Source: CAIYPG01 sp903864555
GTDB lineage: Bacteria; Pseudomonadota; Gammaproteobacteria; Burkholderiales; SG8-39
NCBI GenBank assembly: GCA_947474715.1
Contig: CANJJT010000003.1
Coordinates: forward strand, 1-64,000
Direction: 5' to 3'
Length of the DNA stretch: 64,000 nucleotides
Both the position numbers and the translations under genes were made by a program. Shown here one piece after another: positions 15,189-24,657 of the stretch (position 1 is its first letter; every line of letters begins with the position of its first letter). Below the pieces are notes generated by a model. The model was given only the letters and a program-made list of their open reading frames with translations. It did no database searches and was not told where the DNA came from.

Positions 15189-17261
15189 ATGCAAGCCATT
15201 CGTCAACGGAGCGCGCTCGCGCTCGCCTTATTTGCAGTTCTGAATGTTCAAGCAGCAGACGACGCTGTTGTAGTCACGGCCACGCGCTTTCCGGAAATCT
15301 ACGGTGAACAACCTGTCAACATGAGCGTAATTTCCGCCGAGCAGATCAAGCGCAGTCCGGCGCGCACCCTGCCGGATCTGCTGGCCGAGCAGGTCGGCAT
15401 TCAGGTGCGGGATCTCTACGGTAACAACGCTGCCGCAGCCAGCGTCGACATGCGCGGATTTGGCGCCACGGCCGCTCAAAACACGCTGATTCTGATAGAC
15501 GGACGGCGCGTCAATGACATCGACCAGTCGGGCATACAGTGGGCCGCAGTGCCCCTGGCCAACATTGAGCGGGTGGAAGTCCTGCGCGGAGCCGGAGGCG
15601 TGCTCTACGGCGAGGGCGCGACCGCCGGCGTGGTCAACATCATCACGCGCACGCCAATCAACTCCGCGCCCGAAGTACGGGTGGAAGGCCTGGTGGGGAG
15701 TCACGGCACCCTGGGCAAGGCCCTCAGCGGCCAGATGGGGAACGAGCATTTTGGATTTGCCCTGTCGGCCCGGGACTTCAAATCCGACGGATACCGCGCC
15801 AACAACCGCAATGAGCAAAGCAATCTCTCCGCCGATGCTCGCTGGCAACTGTCTTCCGGGACACTGAGCGCCAAGCTGGCTGCCGACCGGCAGGAACTGC
15901 GCCTGCCCGCCGGCCGGCAGATACGGCCAAGCACCGGTCTGGACCAATACTCCACTGATCGTCGCGGAGCACGCACGCCGCGGGACTATTCGTCCCGTGA
16001 CGGCAATCAGGCCACGCTGGACTATGACCGGCCTACCGGCTGGGGCGGCGTCAACATCGGCCTGGGTTATCGCGACAAGGATCAGCGCGCCTTCTTCGAG
16101 CAGGGCGGCTTTCCAACTTATATCAATACCGAGCTGAACCTTGTGTCATTTACCCCGAGGGTGCGCATTGAACATATGGCGATGGGGATTCCGCTGGAAT
16201 GGACGGTGGGTGCCGACTGGTACTCCTGGGACTACCGGCGGCGCGTGTCTGACACCCCGGCAAACTTCAGCCGTCCCATCAATCGCATCGCCGCCACCCA
16301 GGAGAATCTGGGGACCTACGTGCACGGCACGGCGAAGATCAGCCAAAGCTGGATTGCCAACCTGGGTGTGCGCAGCGAGACGCAGAAGATTCGTGCCAGC
16401 GACACCTACGACCCCACGGCACCGGGCGGTGCCTTCGGGTCGGCGGCGCCAGCAGCGGATCGCAGCGATGGCGAAATTGCCTACGAGTTCGGTTTGCGCT
16501 ACCAGGTGAATGCGGCCACGGCGGTGACCGGACGTGCCGGCCGCAATTTCCGCTTCGCCAATGTGGACGAGATCTACGAGTTCAGCGCGGTGACTTTTGC
16601 GCAGCAGTTCCAGTTCCTGCGGCCGCAGCGTGCCCGTCCCATGGAAATTGCCCTGGAGCAGCGCTGGCAGTCCTGGGACTACCGCATTGCTCTGTTCCGT
16701 ATCGATGTCATGGATGAGATCCACCTGGATCCCTTCAGCCTGGGCGTGGGCAATCGCAACATGCCGCCTTCGCGGCGTCAGGGTCTGGAACTGGAGACTC
16801 GCTGGTCGCCGGCCGCCGACTGGGTGCTGCGCGGTGCCTATACTTTGACCTCGGCGCGCTTTCGCGAGGGTGTGCTGCCGGGAAATGCCGGAGTAGGCAC
16901 CAATCTGGACATAGCCGGCAAGAATGTTCCCCTGGTGCCGCGGCATAAGTTCAGTCTTACTGCATCTTGGGCGGCAACCGCTGCAACCAAGCTGAATGTC
17001 GGCCTGACTCATGTGGGACGCCAGTACATGGACAACGACGAGATGAATAATCTCGCCGCCCAGATTCCCGCCTACACGGTCGCCGATGTGAAGCTCAGCT
17101 ACGAGCGCAATGACTGGGATGTGCGCCTGGGCGTCAACAATCTGTTCAACCGCAAGTACTACAACTACGCGGTGCGGAGCAACTTCACCCGGGACCTGTA
17201 CGAGGTCTATCCCCTGCCAGAACGCGCTGTAAGCCTTACAGCTGCATATCGTTTCCGCTGA
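15189..17261 (+). CDS. btuB: TonB-dependent vitamin B12 receptor (BtuB-like)
   Basis: The 690-residue outer-membrane receptor has a signal peptide (cleavage after VQA, residue 22) and the TonB box DDAVVVTATRFPE at about 24-36. The plug domain follows (LIDGRRVN, IERVEVLRGAGGVLYGEGAT), then a beta-barrel ending in aromatic-rich strands with the terminal SLTAAYRFR. It should move corrinoids across the outer membrane using TonB energy. Specificity is inferred from the riboswitch in its leader. No btuCDF or cobalamin salvage gene is nearby. The gene looks distinctly GC-richer than the LPS genes that follow. A 383-residue antisense frame is a shadow. Confidence 0.93.
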   Translation: MQAIRQRSALALALFAVLNVQAADDAVVVTATRFPEIYGEQPVNMSVISAEQIKRSPARTLPDLLAEQVGIQVRDLYGNNAAAASVDMRGFGATAAQNTLILIDGRRVNDIDQSGIQWAAVPLANIERVEVLRGAGGVLYGEGATAGVVNIITRTPINSAPEVRVEGLVGSHGTLGKALSGQMGNEHFGFALSARDFKSDGYRANNRNEQSNLSADARWQLSSGTLSAKLAADRQELRLPAGRQIRPSTGLDQYSTDRRGARTPRDYSSRDGNQATLDYDRPTGWGGVNIGLGYRDKDQRAFFEQGGFPTYINTELNLVSFTPRVRIEHMAMGIPLEWTVGADWYSWDYRRRVSDTPANFSRPINRIAATQENLGTYVHGTAKISQSWIANLGVRSETQKIRASDTYDPTAPGGAFGSAAPAADRSDGEIAYEFGLRYQVNAATAVTGRAGRNFRFANVDEIYEFSAVTFAQQFQFLRPQRARPMEIALEQRWQSWDYRIALFRIDVMDEIHLDPFSLGVGNRNMPPSRRQGLELETRWSPAADWVLRGAYTLTSARFREGVLPGNAGVGTNLDIAGKNVPLVPRHKFSLTASWAATAATKLNVGLTHVGRQYMDNDEMNNLAAQIPAYTVADVKLSYERNDWDVRLGVNNLFNRKYYNYAVRSNFTRDLYEVYPLPERAVSLTAAYRFR

Positions 17262-17280
17262 CGTTTTCGCGGCGCTTGAC

Positions 17281-17320
17281 CGCTCCAGGCGGCGCAAGCC
17301 TGGAGCGGCGGCTTTCTGTT
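17281..17320 (+). terminator. probable intrinsic terminator after btuB
   Basis: CGCTCCAGGC (17281-17290) and GCCTGGAGCG (17298-17307) form a perfect 10-base stem with a 7-base loop, followed by the T-rich GGCTTTCTGTT. It begins 19 bases after the btuB stop. The T-run is imperfect, so termination may be partial. It also argues against starting the next gene upstream at 17276. Confidence 0.65.
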
Positions 17321-17332
17321 AATGTGCTCGCC

Positions 17333-18439
17333 ATGTATTCCGGACCTGCAGATCGCATCGACCTTTCCCAGATCAGACGTGCTCTGGTTATAAAGCTGCG
17401 TCATCATGGGGACGTCCTGCTCACCTCTCCAGTTTTCTCCGTGCTTAAAGCGCGCGCCCCACATATCGAAATCGATGCCCTCGTTTATGCTGATACGCGC
17501 GAGATGCTTTCGCTTCATCCATCGATTTCAGAAATTCATTGCATAGACAGGAAGTGGAAAAGCCTCGGCTTGGCGACCCGTATGCGCAATGAGTTGCAAG
17601 TGTTGTCTGGCTTGCGAACGAGAAAATATGATCTTCTGATTCATCTTTCGGAGCACAGCCGGGGTGCATGGCTTGCACGTTTTCTGCAATGCAGGTTCTC
17701 TGTGGCCCCGGCGTATAGAAACAAGCCCTCTTTCTGGAAGAAGAGTTTTTCGCATCGTTATGCATTGCCTTTGAATGCGCGTCGGCACGCAGTGGATCTA
17801 AATCTAGATGCTCTACGCCGGATTGGTATCCAGCCTGAGCGAGCCGAGTGCCGGTTGTGCCTCAAGGCAGGTACGGATGCAGAGGAATTTGTCAGGGATA
17901 CGTTGCGTGCACACGGGATTCAGCCTGGAGCCTATGTTCATCTACATCCGACGTCGCGCTGGCAATTCAAGAGTTGGCCAGCAGAGAAAGTGGCTGAATT
18001 GATTGATGCGTTGACAGCCCGTGGCGAACGCGTCGTCGTGAGTGCTGCGCCGGCACCGGAGGAGCGTTTGTTTGTTGAGGCAGTATTGTCCAAGGCTTTG
18101 CGTCCCCCCGTGGATCTGTCGGGTCAGCTTTCCTTGAAAGGTGTTGCTGCACTAGCCGCGATGGCTCGCCTGTTCATCGGAGTCGATTCTGCGCCAATGC
18201 ATATTGCAGCCGCCATGGGGACGCCAGTCATCGCAATATTTGGTCCCAGTGGAGAATCCGAATGGGGCCCTTGGCTGGTGCCCAGCCGGGTTGTTGGCTC
18301 GGACACTCATCCCTGCAGACCTTGCGGGATCGATGGATGCGGCGGCGGTAAGGTAAGTGACTGTTTGGTAACTCTTCCCGTAGAGAAAGTCCTTCAGGCC
18401 ATAGATGACCTCGAAGCGTCGCTGACCAGGGCATCATGA
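17333..18439 (+). CDS. GT9 glycosyltransferase, heptosyltransferase III (WaaQ)-like
   Basis: The protein is 368 residues from the ATG at 17333. An in-frame start at 17276 would place the btuB terminator hairpin inside the coding region. It has the GT9 two-domain layout: RALVIKLRHHGDVLLTSPVF at the N-terminus and, in the C-terminal half, YVHLHPTSRWQFKSWP and LFIGVDSAPMHIAAAMGTPV, which form the ADP-heptose pocket. The KLRHHGDVLL form is characteristic of WaaQ-like heptosyltransferase III. It should add a side-branch heptose to the LPS inner core. It overlaps the next gene by 4 bases (ATGA), opening the core operon. Confidence 0.87.
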   Translation: MYSGPADRIDLSQIRRALVIKLRHHGDVLLTSPVFSVLKARAPHIEIDALVYADTREMLSLHPSISEIHCIDRKWKSLGLATRMRNELQVLSGLRTRKYDLLIHLSEHSRGAWLARFLQCRFSVAPAYRNKPSFWKKSFSHRYALPLNARRHAVDLNLDALRRIGIQPERAECRLCLKAGTDAEEFVRDTLRAHGIQPGAYVHLHPTSRWQFKSWPAEKVAELIDALTARGERVVVSAAPAPEERLFVEAVLSKALRPPVDLSGQLSLKGVAALAAMARLFIGVDSAPMHIAAAMGTPVIAIFGPSGESEWGPWLVPSRVVGSDTHPCRPCGIDGCGGGKVSDCLVTLPVEKVLQAIDDLEASLTRAS

Positions 18440-19569
18440 AGCTCGCGTTGATTCGCCAGCGCTACACAGCGTTTGGAGGTGCTGAGCGATTCATTGACCG
18501 GGCACTTGCAGCATTGGGTGAACAGAAGGACTTGTCCATTGATCTGATCGCACGCAGTTGGGAAGGGACCCCGCCAAAAGGGAGCGTCATTTCCTGTGAT
18601 CCGTTTTATGTTGGACGAACCTGGCGTGACTGGAGCTTTGGCCGACGTGCCAAGAGCCTGGTTTCAGAAAGTTGCTACGACCTAGTCCAGTCACACGAAC
18701 GAATCGACTGTTGCGACATTTTTCGTGCAGGTGATGGAGTACACGCACAGTGGTTGGTGAACAGGGCCCGATCAATTTCCTCGTTTCGGCGCTGGCTCCA
18801 GGGGTGGGCACCCTGGCATCTCTACACTTTGGGTGCTGAACGAAAGCTTTTCTCCAGTACGAAATTGAAAGCGGTCATATGCAACTCAAATATGGTGGCA
18901 GGGGAAATCAAGCGGTATTTTGGAGTCGATGGCCGTAAGATACATGTCATCTATAATGGCATTGACCTAGAGCAGTTTCGTCCTCAGCCAGAGGCTGGAA
19001 AGGCTCTGCGAGAGTCGCTCGGGATGCCTCATAACGGGGTGCTTTTTCTCCACGTCGGTTCCGGGTTCGAGCGCAAGGGAGTGCCGGTCCTTCTAGAGGC
19101 TTTCGCGATGGCATCCGCACGGAATGCCAAGCCTTGTAGGCTGGCTATTGTTGGCTCGGATCGCCATTTAACCGCCATGCAGGCGAGAGCACGACAGCTG
19201 GGGATATCCGGAAAAGTCCATTTTCCGGGTTCGCAACTGGACGTATTGAAGTGGTACGCGGCTGCTGACTGTTTTGTTTTGCCTACCACTTACGACCCCT
19301 TTCCGAACGCCGTGATGGAGGCCCTAGCCTGTGGGCTGCCAGTCATTACGTCACTTCAATGCGGCGCTGCCGAACTGCTTGAGGAGGGTAAGACCGGTTG
19401 GTCACGCGATGCGCTGGACGGGAATGCGTTCGCCCAGATCATGTCTTCAATTGACCGTGAAATGTGCCTTCGGATGGGGCAGCAAGCACGGAGGCTTGCG
19501 GAGCAATTTCCGATCTCCGAAATGGCCGCGCAAATGACTGCCCTATACCGTAAGGTCCTGGCCGTCTGA
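18436..19569 (+). CDS. waaG: GT4 glycosyltransferase, WaaG-like core glucosyltransferase
   Basis: The 377-residue GT-B enzyme begins MKLALIRQRYTAFGGAERF, the WaaG/RfaG-type N-terminus. It keeps the VICNSNMVAGEIKRYFGV and IHVIYNGIDLEQF blocks and FLHVGSGFERKGV. The C-terminal donor-binding stretch is TYDPFPNAVMEALACGLP, where Asp stands for the first Glu of EX7E. WaaG adds the first outer-core hexose to heptose II. It is translationally coupled to the upstream GT9 gene by an ATGA overlap and followed by a 75-base gap before msbA. Confidence 0.85.
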   Translation: MKLALIRQRYTAFGGAERFIDRALAALGEQKDLSIDLIARSWEGTPPKGSVISCDPFYVGRTWRDWSFGRRAKSLVSESCYDLVQSHERIDCCDIFRAGDGVHAQWLVNRARSISSFRRWLQGWAPWHLYTLGAERKLFSSTKLKAVICNSNMVAGEIKRYFGVDGRKIHVIYNGIDLEQFRPQPEAGKALRESLGMPHNGVLFLHVGSGFERKGVPVLLEAFAMASARNAKPCRLAIVGSDRHLTAMQARARQLGISGKVHFPGSQLDVLKWYAAADCFVLPTTYDPFPNAVMEALACGLPVITSLQCGAAELLEEGKTGWSRDALDGNAFAQIMSSIDREMCLRMGQQARRLAEQFPISEMAAQMTALYRKVLAV

Positions 19570-19644
19570 TAGCGGATGACGAAGGGACGCTGGGAGTGGT
19601 TGCCGAGTGTAAAATCAATGCTTTACTAGACAGGCTTCACGGAA

Positions 19645-21405
19645 TTGTCGAAAACATCTAGCCAGGCTTTGTACCGGCGCCTTCTGGCCTACGTTCGCCC
19701 CTACTGGAAGATGTTTGGTCTGGCCGTAGTGGGTATGGTGCTTACGGCGGCGACAGAGCCCCTGTTCCCTGCACTCATGAAGCCGCTGCTGGACGGTAGT
19801 TTTGTTCAGCGTGACAAGAGTATTGCCTGGCTCATGCCGTTTGCCTTGGTCGGAATCTTTCTACTGCGCGGAATCTTAGGTTACATATCTTCCTATGCCA
19901 TGGCATGGGTTTCAAACAGAGTCATCCTCGACATCAGAACGGCCCTGTTCGACAAACTTGTCCAGCTCCCTTCTTCTTTTTTCGAGAATCATTCTTCCGG
20001 CGCGCTTCTGTCCAAAGTTGCCTATGACGTGACCGGCGTCAACGCAGCTGCAACATCCGTCCTGACCGTTCTCATTCGGGATTCCTTTACCATTATTGGC
20101 CTGCTGGGCTGGCTCCTCTATCTCAACTGGAAGCTGACCTTAATCACTTTCATCATTGCTCCAGCAATCATGTTAGTGATTCGATTGACCAGCAAGCGTT
20201 TGCGACATGTCAGCCTGGAAGCCATGCGGGCTATGGGGGATCTCGCTCATATTCTTGAGGAAGCCATCGCCTGCCAAAGGGTGATCAAGATATTCGGTGG
20301 TCAGTCTTATGAGTCCAAGCGGTTCCACAAGGCAAACCAGTTGTTGCGGGGCTTCAGCATGCGCCAGGCAATTGCTGCCTCGGCGACCGTACCGATTGTC
20401 CAGTTTTTTGCTGCGATAGCTGTTGGTCTTATCGTTGGCATTGCCATCGAGCAATCTTCGGTAGACCAGTTTACGGTAGGCGAATTTGTTTCCTTCATCA
20501 CTGCCACGCTGATGCTGTTATCCCCCCTAAAGCATCTTGCTGACGTTAATGCACCGCTTCAGCGCGGGCTTGCCTCTGCGGAGAGCGTTTTCGGGTTGAT
20601 GGACGAACAGCAGGAAACTGACACCGGATCTATCCGGTTGCCACGGGCACGAGGTGAAGTGCGTTTTGAAGACGTGGTTTTTACCTACCCTGGCGCTGGT
20701 CGGCCGGCACTTGATCATGTCAATCTTGCCGTGGCACCGGGAGAAACGCTTGCTCTTGTCGGATCCTCTGGCGCTGGTAAGTCGACATTGGCTAGCCTGT
20801 TACCGCGGTTCTACGATCCGACAGGTGGCAAGGTGTTGCTTGATGGTTACGACCTCAGGGAACTGAAACTGGCCGACCTGCGTTCAAATATTGCGCTGGT
20901 GAGTCAAGACGTTTCCTTGTTCAATGATACCGTTGCTGCGAATATTGCTTACGGCACCATGGAAGGCGCAAGTATGGTGGAAATCGAGGCTGCGGCGCGT
21001 GCAGCCCATGCAATCGAGTACATCAGCGAAATGCCCGAAGGTTTCCAGACCCTGATCGGGGAGAATGGAGTCAAATTGTCCGGGGGACAACGTCAGCGTC
21101 TGGCTATTGCCCGGGCGCTGCTGAAGAATGCGCCTGTCCTGATCCTTGACGAAGCGACCTCGGCATTGGACAGTGAAAGCGAGCGTTTTGTGCAAGAGGC
21201 GCTGGCTACACTCATGCAGGGGCGTACCACAATCGTTATTGCACACCGCCTTTCGACCATAGAGCGGGCCGATCGCATTGCGGTTTTTTCCCGGGGCAGG
21301 ATACTTGAAACCGGGACCCATGCAGGATTGCTGTCCCAGGATGGCTTGTATGCCAAGCTTTATCGGATTCAGTTTGTCGAAGACGCTGCCAGCGGATCTG
21401 CATGA
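19645..21405 (+). CDS. msbA: lipid A-core flippase MsbA
   Basis: The 586-residue half-transporter fuses an ABC transporter membrane domain (six helices, residues 15-320) with a nucleotide-binding domain. Walker A GSSGAGKST is at about 373-381, the signature LSGGQRQRLAIARAL starts near 477, and Walker B VLILDEATSALD near 497. As a dimer it flips lipid A-core across the inner membrane. Length and placement among core genes support MsbA over other ABC-B exporters. The start is TTG with only a weak AGG upstream. Its stop overlaps the next start by 4 bases. Confidence 0.95.
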   Translation: MSKTSSQALYRRLLAYVRPYWKMFGLAVVGMVLTAATEPLFPALMKPLLDGSFVQRDKSIAWLMPFALVGIFLLRGILGYISSYAMAWVSNRVILDIRTALFDKLVQLPSSFFENHSSGALLSKVAYDVTGVNAAATSVLTVLIRDSFTIIGLLGWLLYLNWKLTLITFIIAPAIMLVIRLTSKRLRHVSLEAMRAMGDLAHILEEAIACQRVIKIFGGQSYESKRFHKANQLLRGFSMRQAIAASATVPIVQFFAAIAVGLIVGIAIEQSSVDQFTVGEFVSFITATLMLLSPLKHLADVNAPLQRGLASAESVFGLMDEQQETDTGSIRLPRARGEVRFEDVVFTYPGAGRPALDHVNLAVAPGETLALVGSSGAGKSTLASLLPRFYDPTGGKVLLDGYDLRELKLADLRSNIALVSQDVSLFNDTVAANIAYGTMEGASMVEIEAAARAAHAIEYISEMPEGFQTLIGENGVKLSGGQRQRLAIARALLKNAPVLILDEATSALDSESERFVQEALATLMQGRTTIVIAHRLSTIERADRIAVFSRGRILETGTHAGLLSQDGLYAKLYRIQFVEDAASGSA

Positions 21406-22493
21406 GGAAATTGAGAATCATGCACACCGAGTCATCCTGCGGCTGGGGTGGTCAGGAACTGCGGGTGCTGAATGAATGTGCTGGTATGGCAGCCAGGGGC
21501 CATGAAGTACTGATTGCTGCGCCGGATGAGTCGCCGATTCGCTTAGAAGCGGTCAGCAAGAACCTGCAGGCCGTGGGTATCCCGATCAATAGAAAGAGTT
21601 ACAGCGGATATCGTGTTCTGCGCGAGGCCATAATCCGATTTGAGCCGGATCTTCTTGTTACCCACAGTTCAACAGATAGCTGGCTTACCGCCATGGTTAG
21701 CATTGGGAACAGGGTGCCCATCGTTCGCACCCGGCATGTGTCTGCTCCCATACCGGCCAATCTGGCAACTAGATGGCTCTACACACGAGCCTGTGCTCAT
21801 GTTGTTACCACCGGTGAGGCATTGCGTCGGCAGGTCATGGAACAGACCGGGTTGGATGCAGACAGGGTAACTTCCGTTCCCACAGGAATTGACCTGCAGA
21901 CCTTTTCTCCTGGTGATCGCCAGGCTTCGCGTACCCAGGTCGGCCTGCCGGAGGCGACCGTCATTGTGGGTATTGTTGCTACCTTGCGCAGTTGGAAGGG
22001 CCACCGCTTCCTTTTGGATGCTTTTGCCAGTATCCAGGATGAGAGGATGCAGCTCGTGATTGTGGGTGATGGACCTGGCCGGGACAATTTGCAAGCCCAA
22101 TGTCGCGCACTAGGCATAGAAGAACGGGTCGTCATGTCGGGGAACCAGAAAGACGTTGCTACATGGATGCGGTCTTTTGATTTGTTCGTTTTGCCGTCCT
22201 ACGCCAATGAAGGTGTGCCCCAGGCCCTCATGCAGGCAATGGCCTGCGGGTTGCCTGTCATTACAACTCCCGTTGGCGCAATCGGGGAGATTGTCGAGAA
22301 CGAATTAACAGGGCTGATGGTGACGCCGCAGAGTGCCGACGAAATTGCCGACGCTATTTGCAGGTTGAAGGACGACTCAATGCTCCGTGACCGACTGGCC
22401 AAGGCGGCTCTGGCTGTAGCAAGGGCGAGGTTTTCCAGTGACCGCATGTTAAATGCCATGGAGGGAGTTTTTGCGAGGGTGCTTGGGGTATGA
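21402..22493 (+). CDS. GT4 glycosyltransferase
   Basis: The 363-residue enzyme starts with IMHTESSCGWGGQELRVLNE, a glycosyltransferase group 1 N-terminus. The C-terminal half contains VGIVATLRSWKGHRFLLDAF and ANEGVPQALMQAMACGLPV. In the latter, Gln replaces the second Glu of the usual EX7E pair, a variant common in core transferases. The sugar donor cannot be read from sequence. It overlaps msbA by 4 bases and the next gene by 4 bases, placing it in the core-extension operon. Confidence 0.85.
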   Translation: MRKLRIMHTESSCGWGGQELRVLNECAGMAARGHEVLIAAPDESPIRLEAVSKNLQAVGIPINRKSYSGYRVLREAIIRFEPDLLVTHSSTDSWLTAMVSIGNRVPIVRTRHVSAPIPANLATRWLYTRACAHVVTTGEALRRQVMEQTGLDADRVTSVPTGIDLQTFSPGDRQASRTQVGLPEATVIVGIVATLRSWKGHRFLLDAFASIQDERMQLVIVGDGPGRDNLQAQCRALGIEERVVMSGNQKDVATWMRSFDLFVLPSYANEGVPQALMQAMACGLPVITTPVGAIGEIVENELTGLMVTPQSADEIADAICRLKDDSMLRDRLAKAALAVARARFSSDRMLNAMEGVFARVLGV

Positions 22494-23488
22494 CCGATGT
22501 GTTGCTGGGCCCGCAGTCCAGGGTCTGCGCAGTCGTGGTTGCGCGGATCGGGGACACTATGCTTGTCACTCCCTCCCTGAGGTCGCTTCGTTCAGCTTCC
22601 GGATATCTGAAAGTGCTGGTTCATCCACAGCGAAAAGACGTGCTGCAGAACTTGGACTTCATCGATGAGCTGGGGACAATATCAAAGCAGTCAGCTTGGT
22701 TTCAATCACGTCTGCCACGGTCCACATATGACGTGGCAATTTGCTGGGGGCGGGACGAGCAACTGCTGCGTTACTGCTTGAGGAAGGCAAAGCAGACCGT
22801 TGCGTTTGCGTTTCCGGAATTCGATGGAATCCGTGAAAAGCGGCTTGAGTTGGTTCCCGTACCTCCGGACAGAACTATGCATGCAGTTGCTGAACGGCAT
22901 TTGCTGCCGGACGCGGCAGGTGTGCATTGCACCAACTACCGGCTCGCCTATACGGTGAGCGACCGCGAGTTGGCTGCAGCGAGATCGTGGCTGAGGACGC
23001 GTACCGAGGGCGCCACACCCTTAATTGGCTTGCAGCCTTTCAGCTTTCCTACCAAGGCGCATCGTGACTGGCCGCTGGATCGGTTCACGGCGCTTGCCCG
23101 GCAGATAAGCGAAGAACATCCTTCTGCCCACTTCGTTATTCTGGGTGATGAAGCGGCAGCCAGGGGTGCAGAAACCATGGCAGGGATATTTCCGGGCCGG
23201 TTCTCTGTGGCAGCCGGCAGCATCAGCTTGAGGGAAAGCGCAGCCCTGATGAAGACTCTTGATTTATATATTGGGGTTGATACCGGACCAACCCACATTG
23301 CAGGGGCCCTGCAAGTGCCGATGGTTGCGCTATATCACGCCCAATATCCTGGCCGAAATCTTATGCCACTGGATCACCCTCGGTGTACCGCGATTCAGGC
23401 GGATGGGCCGACGATGGAGAGCATCAATGTTGCATCTGTATGCGATGCTGCGTTGCGTATACTTCGGGAAGCCGGGTCGCGTTCGTGA
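22490..23488 (+). CDS. GT9 heptosyltransferase-family protein
   Basis: The 332-residue protein has the GT9 layout: VVVARIGDTMLVTPSLRSLR at the N-terminus, IGLQPFSFPTKAHRDWPLDR in the middle and LYIGVDTGPTHIAGALQVPM at the donor site. Such enzymes transfer heptose or related sugars from nucleotide donors to LPS core. It diverges from WaaC, WaaF and WaaQ, so the acceptor is unknown. ATGA overlap upstream; its stop overlaps the GTG start of the next gene. Confidence 0.83.
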   Translation: MTDVLLGPQSRVCAVVVARIGDTMLVTPSLRSLRSASGYLKVLVHPQRKDVLQNLDFIDELGTISKQSAWFQSRLPRSTYDVAICWGRDEQLLRYCLRKAKQTVAFAFPEFDGIREKRLELVPVPPDRTMHAVAERHLLPDAAGVHCTNYRLAYTVSDRELAAARSWLRTRTEGATPLIGLQPFSFPTKAHRDWPLDRFTALARQISEEHPSAHFVILGDEAAARGAETMAGIFPGRFSVAAGSISLRESAALMKTLDLYIGVDTGPTHIAGALQVPMVALYHAQYPGRNLMPLDHPRCTAIQADGPTMESINVASVCDAALRILREAGSRS

Positions 23489-24657
23489 TTACTGCGCCCG
23501 CTAAGCCGCGTGTGCTGATGCTGTCACAGGAGGTCCATCCCATTCCGCCGATGAAAGGGGCCGCGGTAGAACAATGGATCGAAGCCGTTGCTCATCGATT
23601 GAAGCAACATGTGCCCTATGTGGTGAGTGTCCCGCATCCGGAACGTCCGGACGACGAGCAGGTCGGTAATGTTCATTACAGACGCATACGGATGAGCCCA
23701 CTGTATAAGCGTTTATTCCGAAAACTCACTCGTCTAGATCCCTACCCCTACGTAAGCCGAATTTTGAGGTACGCACATGTGATTTCGCCGGACATAGTGC
23801 ATATCCACAATGCGCCACAGTTTGTTGACGTCCTATCTGCCGGATTGCCGCAGGCAAAAATGGTCCTGCACATGCACAACGAAAAACTGGACAGCTTTCA
23901 TTCCAAGGTCAATACCTTGGTGGGGTGCAGCCACTATATCCAGGATTGGTATCAGTTGCGAAAAACCCCAGCGCAGCGCTTTCATGTCATTGACAACGGC
24001 GTCGATCCAGCGATGTTTGACACTTCATCGCATAGGTCTCAGGTCAGCACAATAAGGGGCCGTTTCGGCGTTCCAGACGATCGCTTCGTGGTGCTTTACG
24101 TTGGAAGGATTTCACCTGAAAAAGGGCCTGACCTGATTGTGCGGGCAATGCAGCAGCTGGATCCTGAGAAATTTCATTTGGTCATATCCGGGGAATGGCC
24201 CGAAGGCTCTCCGGAACGCAGCGAGCGAGTGCGCTATGCGCGGTCTTTACGGGACATGCTGCAGACTGTTCCGCATACCATCACGGGAGGCGTGCCACCG
24301 GCAGAAGTTCCGGATATCTATCGACTGGGTGACCTGCTGCTGATTACGTCACGCTTTGAAGAGCCATTCTCCATGGTGGCAATCGAGGCCATGGCGTCGG
24401 GGCTCCCGGTAATGGCACTGCGCAAGGGGGGCATGGTCGAGTACATGGTACACAATGAGAACGCCCTGCTTCTTGATGCAGATGCAAGCGTTGAGGCAAT
24501 CGCATCTGCCGTACGGGAGGCTTCCTGCTCGAGAGATGAACTTGTTCGGATCAGCCATCACGCACGCCATATGGTGGAGACTCGCTTCGGATGGGAGGAG
24601 GTAGCCCGTCAGACAGAGTCCTTGTATACGGTGATGTTATCGGGGAAGGCGAATTGA
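23485..24657 (+). CDS. GT4 glycosyltransferase (CotSA-like)
   Basis: The 390-residue protein was started at GTG 23485, which overlaps the previous stop as GTGA. A farther in-frame ATG at 23383 would overlap the preceding gene by about 100 bases. It contains VLMLSQEVHPIPPMKGAAVE, a FHVIDNGVDPAMF block, FVVLYVGRISPEKGPDLIV and FEEPFSMVAIEAMASGLPV, with both glutamates of EX7E present. Resemblance to spore-coat type CotSA transferases is from memory of the motif pattern; the sugar is unknown. It is coupled to the ligase gene by a TTGA overlap. Confidence 0.83.
   Translation: MITAPAKPRVLMLSQEVHPIPPMKGAAVEQWIEAVAHRLKQHVPYVVSVPHPERPDDEQVGNVHYRRIRMSPLYKRLFRKLTRLDPYPYVSRILRYAHVISPDIVHIHNAPQFVDVLSAGLPQAKMVLHMHNEKLDSFHSKVNTLVGCSHYIQDWYQLRKTPAQRFHVIDNGVDPAMFDTSSHRSQVSTIRGRFGVPDDRFVVLYVGRISPEKGPDLIVRAMQQLDPEKFHLVISGEWPEGSPERSERVRYARSLRDMLQTVPHTITGGVPPAEVPDIYRLGDLLLITSRFEEPFSMVAIEAMASGLPVMALRKGGMVEYMVHNENALLLDADASVEAIASAVREASCSRDELVRISHHARHMVETRFGWEEVARQTESLYTVMLSGKAN

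Noticed and set aside
16146..17297. 383-codon minus-strand frame opposite btuB
   Set aside because: Mirror frame of a strongly coding receptor gene with no domain and no ribosome-binding site; likewise the frame at 15228-15947.
17276..17332. Longer start for the first GT9 gene
   Set aside because: It would encode a perfect terminator-like hairpin as protein and has no Shine-Dalgarno; ATG 17333 fits family length.
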